Translations under genes and position numbers: made by a program
Shown: positions 46,495 through 60,964 of the stretch, in pieces
How positions within the stretch are numbered: position 1 is the stretch's first letter
Layout of the letters: each line of letters starts with the position of its first letter
NCBI GenBank assembly: GCA_032622095.1
Contig: CP136062.1
Span: 40,362,918-40,426,917, forward strand
From: Siphonodentalium dalli
Taxonomy: Eukaryota > Mollusca > Scaphopoda > Gadilida > Siphonodentaliidae
Direction of reading: 5' to 3'
Length of the DNA: 64,000 bases
The notes under the pieces: generated by a model
Told to the model about the DNA's origin: nothing
Seen by the model: the letters and a program-made list of their open reading frames with translations, nothing else
Databases searched by the model: none

Positions 46495-48022
46495 TAGGGA
46501 TCCCCACCACATATATATATATATAGGTATCCCCACCATACACATCTATATGTATCACCGCCACACACATATATAGGTAACCCCACCACATACATCTATT
46601 GGTATCCCCACCATACACATCTATAGGTATCCCCACCATACACATCTATATGTATCACCGCCACACTCATATATAGGTATCCGCACCACATACATCTATA
46701 GGTATCACCACCACATACATGTATAGGTATCCCCACCACATACATCTATAGGTATACATACCACATACATCTATAGGTATCCCCACCACATACATCTATA
46801 GGTATCCCCGCCACACACATCTGTAGGTATCCTCACCACACACATATATAGGTTTCCCCACCACATACATATATAGGTATCCCCACCACACACATATATA
46901 GGTATCACCACCACAAACGTCTATATGTATCCCTACCACATACATCTATAGGTAACCCCACCACATACATATATAGGTATCCCCACCACACACATATATA
47001 GGTATCGCCACCACACACATATATAGTTATCCCCACCACACACATCTATATGTATCCCCACCACACACATATATAGGTATCCCCACCACACACATCTATA
47101 GGTATCCCCACCAAACACATATATAGGTATCCCCACCACATACATATGTAGGTATCCCCACCACATACATATATAGGTATCACCACCACATACATCTATA
47201 GATATCACCACCACATACATCTATAGGTATCCCCACCACATACATCTATAGGTATCCCCGCCACACACATCTATAGGTATCCTCACCACACACATATATA
47301 GGTATCCCCACCACATACATCTATAGGTATCCCCACCACACACATATATAGGTATCCCCATCACACACATTTATAGGTATCCCCACCACATACATCCATA
47401 GGTATCCCCACCACACACATATAGGTATACCCGCCACAGACATCTATAGGTATCACCACCACATACATCTATAGGTAACACCACCACAACATCTATAGGT
47501 ATCCCCACCACATACATATATAGGTATCCCTACCACATACATCTATAGGTATCCCCGCCACACACATCTATAGGTATCCTCACCACACACATATATAGGT
47601 ATCCCCACCACATACATCTATAGGTATCACCACCACACACATCTATAGGTATTACCACCACATACATCTATAGGTATCACCACCACATACATCTATAGGT
47701 ATACATACCACATACATCTATAGGTATCCCCACCACATACATCTATAGGTATCCCCGCCACACACATCTGTAGGTATCCTCACCACACACATATATAGGT
47801 TTCCCCACCACATACATATATATAGGTATCCCCACCACACACATATATAGGTATCACCACCACAAACGTCTAAATGTATCCCTACCACATACATCTATAG
47901 GTAACCCCACCACATACATATATAGGTATCCCCACAACATACATATATAGGTATCCCCAACACATACATCTATAGGTATCCCCACCACACCCATCTATAG
48001 GTATCCCCACCATACACATCTA
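46495..48022 (+). repeat. Family B copy B6, internally deleted (1,528 bp)
   Basis: Same structure as B5, with GTATACATACC at 46,752 and 47,699. The 2-bp excess over B5 is one extra TA in a unit near 47,820. Confidence 0.88.
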
Positions 48023-51000
48023 TAGGGATCCCCACCACATATATATATATATAGGTATCCCCACCATACACATCTATATGTATCACCGCCACACACATAT
48101 ATAGGTAACCCCACCACATACATCTATTGGTATCCCCACCATACACATCTATAGGTATCCCCACCATACACATCTATATGTATCACCGCCACACTCATAT
48201 ATAGGTATCCGCACCACATACATCTATAGGTATCACCACCACATACATGTATAGGTATCCCCACCACATACATCTATAGGTATCCCCACCACACACATCT
48301 ATATGTATCACCACCACATACATATATAGGTATCCCCACCACACACATATATAGGTATCCCCACGACATACATATATAGGTATCCCCACCACACACATAT
48401 AGGTATCCTCACCACACACATATATAGGTATCCTCACCACACACATATATAGGTATCCCCGTCACATACATCTATAGGTATCACCACCACATACATCTAT
48501 AGGTATCACCACCACACACATCTATAGGTTTCCCCACCACACACATCTATAGGTATCCTCACCACATACATATATAGGTATCCCCGCCACACACATATAT
48601 AGGTATCCTCACCTCACACATCTATAGGTATCCCCACCACACACATATATAGGTATCGCCACCACACACATATATAGTTATCCCCACCACACACATCTAT
48701 ATGTATCCCCACCACACACATATATAGGTATCCCCACCACACACATCTAGAGGTATCCCCACCAAACACATATATAGGTATCCCCACCACATACATATGT
48801 AGGTATCCCCACCACATACATATATAGGTATCACCACCACATACATCTATAGATATCACCACCACATACATCTATAGCTATCCCCACCACATACGTCTAT
48901 AGGTATCCCCGCCACACACATCTATAGGTATCCTCAGCACACACATATATAGGTATCCCCACCACATACATCTATAGGTATCCCCACCACACACATATAT
49001 AGGTATCCCCAACACACACATATATAGGTATCCCCACCACATACATCTATAGGTATCCCCACCACACACATATAGGTATACCCGCCACACATATCTATAG
49101 GTATCACCACCACATACATCTATAGGTAACACCACCACAACATCTATAGGTATCCCCACCACATACATATATAGGTATCCCTACCACATACATCTATAGG
49201 TATCCCCGCCACACACATCTATAGGTATCCTCACCACACACATATATAGGTATCCCCACCACATACATCTATAGGTATCACCACCACACACATCTATAGG
49301 TATTACCACCACATACATCTATAGGTATCACCACCACATACATCTATAGGTATACATACCACATACATCTATAGGTATCCCCACCACATACATCTATAGG
49401 TATCCCCGCCACACACATAAGTAGGTATCCTCACCACACACATATATAGGTTTCCCCACCACATACATATATAGGTATCCCCACCACACACATATATAGG
49501 TATCACCACCAGAAACGTCTATATGTATCCCTACCACATACATCTATAGGTAAGCCCACCACATACATATATAGGTATCCCCACCACACACATATATAGG
49601 TATCGCCACCACACACATATATAGTTATCCCCACCACACACATCTATATGTATCCCCACCACACACATATATAGGTATCCCCACCAAACACATATATAGG
49701 TATCCCCACCACATACATATGTAGGTATCCCCACCACATACATATATAGGTATCACCACCACATACATCTATAGATATCACCACCACATACATCTATAGG
49801 TATCCCCACCACATACATCTATAGGTATCCCCGCCACACACATCTATAGGTATCCTCACCACACACATATATAGGTATCCCCACCACATACATCTATATG
49901 TATCCCCACCACACACATATTTAGGTATCCCCATCACACACATATATAGGTATCCCCACCACATACATCCATAGGTATCCCCACCACACACATATAGGTA
50001 TACCCGCCACACACATCTATAGGTATCACCACCACATACATCTATAGGTAACACCACCACAACATCTATAGGTATCCCCACCACATACATATATAGGTAT
50101 CCCTACCACATACATCTATAGGTATCCCCGCCACACACATCTATAGGTATCCTCACCACACACATATATAGGTATCCCCACCACATACATCTATAGGTAT
50201 CACCACCACACACATCTATAGGTATTACCACCACATACATCTATAGGTATACATACCACATACATCTATAGGTATCCCCACCACATACATCTATAGGTAT
50301 CCCCGCCACACACATCTGTAGGTATCCTCACCACACACATATATTGGTTTCCCCACCACATACATATATAGGTATCCCCACCACACACATATATAGGTAT
50401 CACCACCACAAACGTCTATATGTATCCCTACCACATACATCTATAGGTAACCCCACCACATACATATATAGGTATCCCTACCACATACATCTATAGGTAT
50501 CCCCGCCACACAGATCTATAGGTATCCCCACCACATACATATGTAGGTATCCCCACCACATACATATATAGGTATCACCACCACATACATCTATAGATAT
50601 CACCACCACATACATCTATAGGTATCCCCACCACATACATCTATAGGTATCCCCGCCACACACATCTATAGGTATCCTCACCACACACATATATAGGTAT
50701 CCCCACCACATACATCTATAGGTATCCCCACCACACACATATATAGGTATCCCCATCTCACACATTTATAGGTATCCCCACCACATACATCCATAGGTAT
50801 CCCCACCACACATATATAGGTATACCCGCCACAGACATCTATAGGTATCACCACCACATACATCTATAGGTAACACCACCACAACATCTATAGGTATCCC
50901 CACCACATACATATATAGGTATCCCTACCACAACATCTATAGGTATCCCCACCACATACATATATAGGTATCCCTACCACATACATCTATAGGTATCACC

Positions 51001-51389
51001 ACCACACACATCTATAGGTATTACCACCACATACATCTATAGGTATCACCACCACATACATCTATAGGTATACATACCACATACATCTATAGGTATCCCC
51101 ACCACATACATCTATAGGTATCCCCGCCACACACATCTGTAGGTATCCTCACCACACACATATATAGGTTTCCCCACCACATACATATATAGGTATCCCC
51201 ACCACACACATATATAGGTATCACCACCACAAACGTCTAAATGTATCCCTACCACATACATCTATAGGTAACCCCACCACATACATATATAGGTATCCCC
51301 ACAACATACATATATAGGTATCCCCAACACATACATCTATAGGTATCCCCACCACACCCATCTATAGGTATCCCCACCATACACATCTA
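48023..51389 (+). repeat. Family B copy B7, expanded (3,367 bp)
   Basis: It keeps the segment that is deleted in B4-B6 and carries three GTATACATACC units (49,350, 50,247 and 51,068; spacings 897 and 821 bp) instead of two. It therefore appears to contain a third, trimmed version of the 947-bp subrepeat. The excess over 2,596 bp is 771 bp. Confidence 0.85.
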
Positions 51390-51819
51390 TAGGGATCCCC
51401 ACCACATATATATATATATAGGTATCCCCACCATACACATCTATATGTATCACCGCCACACACATATATAGGTAACCCCACCACATACATCTATTGGTAT
51501 CCCCACCATACACATCTATAGGTATCCCCACCATACACATCTATATGTATCACCGCCACACTCATATATAGGTATCCGCACCACATACATCTATAGGTAT
51601 CACCACCACATACATGTATAGGTATCCCCACCACATACATCTATAGGTATCCCCACCACACACATCTATATGTATCACCACCACATACATATATAGGTAT
51701 CCCCACCACACACATATATAGGTATCCCCACGACATACATATATAGGTATCCCCACCACACACATATAGGTATCCTCACCACACACATATATAGGTATCC
51801 TCACCACACACATATATAG
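51390..51819 (+). repeat. Family B partial copy B8
   Basis: It starts at TAGGGAT (51,390), follows the B order for about 430 bp through the two CCTCACC units, then switches to family C units at about 51,820 (GGTATCACCACCTC, where B has GGTATCCCCGTC). Confidence 0.82.
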
Positions 51820-52419
51820 GTATCACCACCTCATACATCTATATGTATCCCCACCACATACATATATAGGTATCTCCGCCACATACATATATAGGTATCC
51901 CCACCACATACATATATAGGTATCCCCACCACACACATATATAGGTATCCCCACCACACACATATATAGGTATCACCACCACAAACGTCTATATGTATCC
52001 CTACCACATACATCTATAGGTAACCCCACCACATACATATATAGGTATCCCCACCACATACATCTATAGGAATCCCCACCACACACATATATAGGTATCA
52101 ACACCACACACATATATAGGTATCACCACCTCATACATCTATATGTATCCCCACCACATACATATATAGGTATCTCCGCCACATACATATATAGGTATCC
52201 CCACCACATACATATATAGGTATCCCCACCACACACATATATAGGTATCCCCATCACACACATATATAGGTATCCCCACCACACACATATATATAGGTAT
52301 CCCCGCCACACACATATATAGGTATCCCCACCACATACATATATAGGTCTCCCCACCACATACATCTATAGGTATCCCCACCACACACATCTATAGGTAT
52401 CCTCACCACATACATATAT
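51820..52419 (+). repeat. 300-bp (12-unit) duplication at the B/C junction
   Basis: The unit word ACCACCTCATACATC occurs at both 51,826 and 52,126, exactly 300 bp apart, followed by the same CTATATGTATCC and GGTATCTCCGCC units. The two 12-unit runs are not fully identical further on, so the right edge is approximate. Confidence 0.75.
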
Positions 52420-54238
52420 AGGTATCCCCGCCACACACATATATAGGTATCCTCACCACACACATCTATATGTATCCCCACCACACACATATATAGGTAT
52501 CGCCACCACACACATATATAGGTATCCCCACCACACACATCTATAGGTATCCCCACCACACACATATATAGGTATCCCCACCATACACATCTATATGTAT
52601 AACCGCCACACTCATATATAGGTATCCCCACCACATACATCTATAGGTATCACCACCACATACATGTATAGGTATCCCCACCACATAAATCTATAGGTAT
52701 CCCCACCACATACATCAATATGTATCACCACCACATACATATATAGGTATCCCCACCACACACATATATAGGTATCCCCACCACATACATATATAGGTAT
52801 CCCCACCACACACATATAGGTATCCTCACCACACACATATATAGGTTTCCTCACCACACACATATATAGGTCTCCCCGCCACATACATATATAGGTTTCA
52901 CCACCACATACATCTATAGGTATCTCCACCACATACATCTATAGGTATCCCCAACACATACATATATAGGTATCCCCACCACATACATCTATAGGTATCC
53001 CCACCACATACATATATAGGTATCCCCACCACATACATATATAGGTATCCCCAACACACACATCTATAGATATCCCCGCCATACACGTCTATAGGTATCC
53101 CCTCCACATACATATATAGGTATCCCCACCAAATACATCCATATGTATCCCCGCCACACACATCTATAGGTATCCTCACCACACACATATATAGGTATCC
53201 CCACCACATACATATATAGGTATCCCCACCACACACATATATAGGTATCACCACCACATACATCTATATGTATCCCCACCACGTACATATATAGGTAACC
53301 CCACCACATACATATATAGGTATCCCCACCACATACATCTATAGGTATCCCCACCACACACATATATAGGTATCACCACCACACACATATATAGGTATCA
53401 CCACCACATACATCTATAGGTATCTCCACCACATACATCTATGGGTATAACCACCACACACATATATAGGTATCACCACCACATACATCTATAGGTATCT
53501 CCACCACATACATCTATGGGTATCCCCGCCACATACATATATAGGTATCCCCACCACATACATATATAGGTAGCACCACCATATACATATATAGGTATCC
53601 ACACCACACACATCTATAGGTATCCCCACCACACACATCTATAGGTATCCCCGCCACACACATCTATAGGTATCCCCGCCACACACATCTATAGGTATCC
53701 CCATCACATACATATATAGGTATCCCCACCACATACTTATATAGGTATCCCCACAATATACATCTATATGTATCCTCACCACATACATATATAGGTATCC
53801 CCACCACATACATATATAGGTATCCCCACCACATACATCTATATGTATCCCCACCACACACATATATAGGTATCCCCACCACATACATATATAGGTATCC
53901 CCACCACACACATATATAGGTATCCCCACCACATACATATATAGGTATCCCCACCACATACATCTATATGTATCCCCGCCACACACATATATAGGTATCC
54001 CCACCACATTCATATATAGGTATCCCCACCACATACATATATAGGTATCCCCACCACATACATATATAGGTATCCCCACCACATACATATATAGGTATCC
54101 CCACCACATACATCTATAAGTATCCCCACCACATACATATATAGGTATCCCCACCACATACATATATAGGTATCCCCACCACATACATATATAGGTATCC
54201 CCACCACATTCATCTATAGGTATCCCCACCACATACAT
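51820..54238 (+). repeat. Superblock Y, family C (single copy)
   Basis: The unit order matches 25,857-28,200 (offsets 26,191 to 26,038 bp) and 22,711-25,100. The CTATGGGTAT unit lies at 53,439. Only one C copy is present here, against two in superblock X. Confidence 0.8.
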
Positions 54239-57144
54239 ATATATGTATCCTCACCACATACATATATAGGTATCCCCGCCACACACATATATAGGTATCC
54301 TCACCACACACATCTATAGGTATCCCCACCACACACATATATAGGTATCGCCACCACACACATATATAGGTATCCCCACCACACACATATATAGGTATCC
54401 CCACCACACACATATATAGGTATCCCCACCACACACATGTATAGGTATCCCAACCGCACATATCTATTGGTATCCCCACCACACATATCTATTGGTATCC
54501 CCACCACATACATATATAGGTATCCCCACCACATACATATATAGGTATCACCACCACATACATATATAGGTATCCTCACCACATACATATATAGGTATCC
54601 TCACCACACACATCTATAGGTATCCCACCACACACATATATAGGTATCCCCACCACACATATCTATAGGTATCCCCACTACATACATATATATGTATCCC
54701 CACCACACACATATATAGGTATCCCCACCACATACATATATAGCTATCCCCACCACATACATATATAGCTATCCCCACCACATACATCTATAGGTATCCT
54801 CACCACATACATATATAGGTATCCCCGCCACACACATATATAGGTATCCCCACCACACACATATATAGGTATCACCACCACACACATATATAGGTATCCC
54901 CGCCACATACATATGTAGGTATCCCCACCACATATATATATAGGTATCACCACCACACACATATATAGGTATCCCCACCACATACATATATAGGTATCCC
55001 CATCACATACATTTATAGGTATCCCCACCACACACATATATAGGTATCCCCACCACATACATATATAGGTATCACCACCACTTACATATATAGGTATCCC
55101 CATCACATACATTTATAGGTATCCCCACCACACACATATATAGGTATCCCCACCACATACATATATAGGTATCCCCACCACATACATATATAGGTATCCC
55201 CACCACATACATCTATAAGTGTCCCCACCACACACATATATAGGTATCCCCACCACACACATCTATAGGTATCCCCACCACGCACAAATATAGGTATCCC
55301 CACCACATATATATATAGGTATCCCCACCACATACATCTATAGGTATCCCCACCACATACATATCCACATACATATATAGGTATCCCCACCACATACATA
55401 TATAGGTATCACCACCACACACATATTTGTATTCCCGCCACATACATATAGGTATCCCCACCACACACATATAGGTATCCCCACCACACACATCTATAGG
55501 TATCACCACCACATACATATATAGGTATCCCCAACACATACATATATAAGAATCCCCACCACATACTTATATAGGTATCCCCACCACATACATATATAGG
55601 TATTCCCACCACATACATATATAGGTATCCCCACCACATACATATATAGGTATCCCCACCACATACATATATAGGTATCCCCACCGCATACATCTATAAG
55701 TATCCCCACCACATACATATATAGGTATCCCCACCACATACATCTATAGGTATCCCCACCACATACATATCCACATACATATATAGGTATCCCCACCACA
55801 CACATATATAGGCATCCCCACCACATACATATATAGGTATCACCACCACACACATATATGTATTCCCGCCACATACATATAGGTATCCCCACCACACACA
55901 TATAGGTATCCCCACCACACACATCTATAGGTATCACCACCACATACATATATAGGTATCCCCAACACATACATATATAAGTATCCCCACCACATACTTA
56001 TATAGGTATCCCCACCACATACATATATAGGTATTCCCACCACATACATATATAGGTATCCCCACCACATACATATATAGGTATCCCCACCACATACATA
56101 TATAGGTATCCCCACCGCATACATCTATAAGTACCCCCACCACATACATATATAGGTATCCCCACCACATACATCTATAGGTATCCCCACCACATACATA
56201 TCCACATACATATATAGGTATCCCCACCACATACATATATAGGTATCCCCACCACACACATATATAGATATCCCAACCACACACATATATAGGTATCCCC
56301 ACCACACACATATATATAGGTATCGCCGCCACACATATATATAGGTATCCCCACCACATACATATATAGGTCTCCCCACCACATACATCTATAGGTATCC
56401 CCACCACACACATATATAGGTATCACCACCACATACATCTATAGGTATCTCCACCACATACATCTATGGGTATCCCCGCCACATACATATATAGGTATCC
56501 CCACCACATACATATATAGGTATCCCCACCACATACATCTATAGGTATCCCCACCACACACATATATAGGTATCACCACCACACACATATATAGGTATCA
56601 CCACCACATACATCTATAGGTATCTCCACCACATACATCTATGGGTATAACCACCACACACATATATAGGTATCACCACCACATACATCTATAGGTATCT
56701 CCACCACATACATCTATGGGTATCCCCGCCACATACATATATAGGTATCCCCACCACATACATATATAGGTATCCCCACCACATACATATATAGGTATCC
56801 CCACCACATACATATATAGGTATCTCCACCACATACATCTATGGGTATCCCCGCCACATACATATATAGGTATCCCCACCACACATATCTATAGGTATCC
56901 CCACCATATACATATATAGATATCACCACCACACACATATATAGGTATCCCCACCACACACATATATAGGTATCCCCGCCACATACATATATAGGTATCA
57001 CCACCACACACATATATAGGTCTCCCCACCACATACATATATAGGTATCCCCACCACACACATCTATATGTATCCCCACCACACACAGATCTATAGGTAT
57101 CCCCACCACACACATATATAGGTATTCCCACAATACACATCTAT
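54239..57144 (+). repeat. Superblock Y, A-prime part
   Basis: Counterpart of 28,201-31,597, ending at the AGTTATCC landmark (57,145). Compound 37-bp units with CATATCCACATAC occur three times (near 55,374, 55,770 and 56,201; spacings 396 and 431 bp). A short run with C-family CTATGGGTAT units (about 56,420-56,860) interrupts the correspondence with superblock X. No gene is present. Confidence 0.75.
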
Positions 57145-57920
57145 AGTTATCCCCGCCACACACATATATAGGTATCCCCACAACATACATATATAGGTAT
57201 CCCCACCACTCACATATATAGGTATCCCAACCACATACATATATAGGTATCACCGCCACATACATCTATAGGTATCCCCACCACATACATATATAGGTAT
57301 CCCCGCCACACACATATATAGGTATCCCCACCACACACATATATAGGTATCACCACCACACACATATATAGGTATCCCCGCCACATACATATGTAGGTAT
57401 CCCCACCACATATATATAAACGTATCACCACCACACACATATATAGGTATCCCCACCACATACATATATAGGTATCCCCATCACATACATTTATAGGTAT
57501 CCCCACCACACACATATATAGGTATCCCCACCACATACATATATAGGTATCACCACCACATACATATATAGGTATCCCCATCACATACATTTATAGGTAT
57601 CCCCACCACACACATATATAGGTATCCCCACCACATACATATATAGGTATCCCCACCACATACATATATAGGTATCCCCACCACATACATCTATAGGTAT
57701 CCCCACCACACACATATATAGGTATCACCACCACAAACGTCTATATGTATCCCTACCACATACATATATAGGTAACCCCACCACATACATATATAGGTAT
57801 CCCCACCACATACATCTATAGGTATCCCCACCACACACATATATAGGTATCAACACCACACACATATATAGGTATCACCACCACATACATCTATATGTAT
57901 CCCCACCACATACATATATA
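57145..57920 (+). repeat. Family A segment matching 3,239-3,990
   Basis: It starts at AGTTATCC and includes the irregular unit with ATATAAACGTATCACC (57,414) and a CAAACGTCTATATG unit near 57,734. Both are also found near 3,485 and 3,804, and again near 63,656 and 63,978. Only repeats are present. Confidence 0.78.
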
Positions 57921-59441
57921 GGTATCTCCGCCACATACATATATAGGTATCCCCACCACATACATATATAGGTATCCCCACCACACACATATATAGGTAT
58001 CCCCACCACACACATATATAGGTATCCCCACCACACACATATATATAGGTATCCCCGCCACACACATATATAGGTATCCCCACCACATACATATATAGGT
58101 CTCCCCACCACATACATCTATAGGTATCCCCACCACACACATCTATAGGTATCCTCACCACATACATATATAGGTATCCCTGCCACACACATATATAGGT
58201 ATCCTCACCACACACATCTATAGGTATCCCCACCACACACATATATAGGTATCGCCACCACACACATATATAGGTATCCCCACCACACACATCTATAGGT
58301 ATCCCCACCACACACATATATAGGTATCCCCACCACACACATATATAGGTATCCCCACCACACACATCTATAGGTATCCCCACCAAACACATATATAGGT
58401 ATCCCCACCACATACATATATAGGTATCCCCACCACATTCATATATAGGAATCACCTCCACATACATATATAGGTATCCTCACCACACACATCTATAGGT
58501 ATCCCACACACACATATATAGGTATCCCCACCACGCACATCTATAGGTATCCCCACCACACACATCTATAGGTATCCCCACTACATACATATATATGTAT
58601 CCCCACCACTTACATATATAGGTATCCCCGCCACATACATATATAGGTATCCCCACCACATACATATATAGGTATCCCCACCACACACATATATAGGTAT
58701 CCCCACCACACACATATATAGGTATCCCCACCACACACATATATATAGGTATCCCCGCCACTCACATATATAGGTATCCCCACCACATACATATATTGGT
58801 CTCCCCACCACATACATATATAGGTATCCCCACCACACACATCTATAGGTATCCCCACCACACACATATATTGGTATCACCACCACATATATATAGGCAT
58901 CCCCGCCACACACATATATGTGTATCCCCGCCACATACATATATAGGTATCCCCACCACACACATCTATAGGTATCCCCACCATATACATATATAGGTAT
59001 CACCACCACACACATATATAGGTATCACCACCACACACATATATAGGTCTCCCCACCACATACATCTATAGGTATCCCCACCACACACATCTATATGTAT
59101 CCCCACCACACACAGATCTATAGGTATCCCCACCACACACATATATAGGTATTCCCACAATACACATCTATAGTTATCCCCGCCACACACATATATAGGT
59201 ATCACCACCACATACATATATAGGTATCCCCACCACACACATATATAGGTATCCCCACCACATACATATATAGGTATCACCACCACACACATATAGGTAT
59301 CCCCGCCACATACATATAGGTATCCCCACCACACACATATAGGTATCCCCACCACACACATATATAGGTATCACCACCACATACATCTATAGATATCACC
59401 ACCACATAAATCTATAGGTATCCCCACCACATACATCTATA
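57921..59441 (+). repeat. 1,521-bp tandem duplication, left copy
   Basis: It starts at a GGTATCTCCGCC unit and is followed by a second copy at 59,442. Landmarks repeat at 1,521 bp (57,921 and 59,442) and at 1,523 bp after a unit that has one TA fewer here (near 58,890). The same block occurs once near 3,990-5,500. Confidence 0.85.
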
Positions 59442-60964
59442 GGTATCCCCGCCACATACATATATAGGTATCCCCACCACATACATATATAGGTATCCCC
59501 ACCACACACATATATAGGTATCCCCACCACACACATATATAGGTATCCCCACCACACACATATATATAGGTATCCCCGCCACACACATATATAGGTATCC
59601 CCACCACATACATATATAGGTCTCCCCACCACATACATCTATAGGTATCCCCACCACACACATCTATAGGCATCCTCACCACATACATATATAGGTATCC
59701 CTGCCACACACATATATAGGTATCCTCACCACACACATCTATAGGTATCCCCACCACACACATATATAGGTATCGCCACCACACACATATATAGGTATCC
59801 CCACCACACACATCTATAGGTATCCCCACCACACACATATATAGGTATCCCCACCACACACATATATAGGTATCCCCACCACACACATCTATAGGTATCC
59901 CCACCAAACACATATATAGGTATCCCCACCACATACATATATAGGTATCCCCACCACATTCATATATAAGTATCACCTCCACATACATATATAGGTATCC
60001 TCACCACACACATCTATAGGTATCCCACACACACATATATAGGTATCCCCACAACACACATCTATAGGTATCCCCACCACACACATCTATAGGTATCCCC
60101 ACTACATACATATATATGTATCCCCACCACTTACATATATAGGTATCCCCGCCACATACATATATAGGTATCCCCACCACATACATATATAGGTATCCCC
60201 ACCACACACATATATAGGTATCCCCACCACACACATATATAGGTATCCCCACCACACACATATATATAGTTATCCCCGCCACTCACATATATAGGTATCC
60301 CCACCACATACATATATAGGTCTCCCCACCACATACATATATAGGTATCCCCACCACACACATCTATAGGTATCCCCACCACACACATATATTGGTATCA
60401 CCACCACATATATATATAGGTATCCCCGCCACACACATATATGTGTATCCCCGCCACATACATATATAGGTATCCCCACCACACACATCTATAGGTATCC
60501 CCACCATATACATATATAGGTATCCCCACCACACACATATATAGGTATCATCACCACACACATATATAGGTCTCCCCACCACATACATCTATAGGTATCC
60601 CCACCACACACATCTATATGTATCCCCACCACACACAGATCTATAGGTATCCCCACCACACACATATATAGGTATTCCCACAATACACATCTATAGTTAT
60701 CCCCGCCACACACATATATAGGTATCACCACCACATACATATATAGGTATCCCCACCACACACATATATAGGTATCCCCACCACATACATATATAGGTAT
60801 CACCACCACACACATATAGGTATCCCCGCCACATACATATAGGTATCCCCACCACACACATATAGGTATCCCCACCACACACATATATAGGTATCACCAC
60901 CACATACATCTATAAATATCACCACCACATACATCTATAGGTATCCCCACCACATACATCTATA
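59442..60964 (+). repeat. 1,523-bp tandem duplication, right copy
   Basis: Second copy of 57,921-59,441, with AGATCT at 60,637 and AGTTATCC at 60,695 against 59,114 and 59,172 in the left copy. Both copies share private changes, for example units with CCTGCCACAC (near 58,180 and 59,701) and CACCTCCACATAC (near 58,454 and 59,975). Confidence 0.85.

Noticed and set aside
58796-58996. The only + strand open frame of note (66 codons)
   Set aside because: The + consensus has TAG in one phase of three. This frame is open only because successive units at the critical phase carry TATTGG or TATGTG in place of TATAGG. Its product is again a 25-residue repeat.
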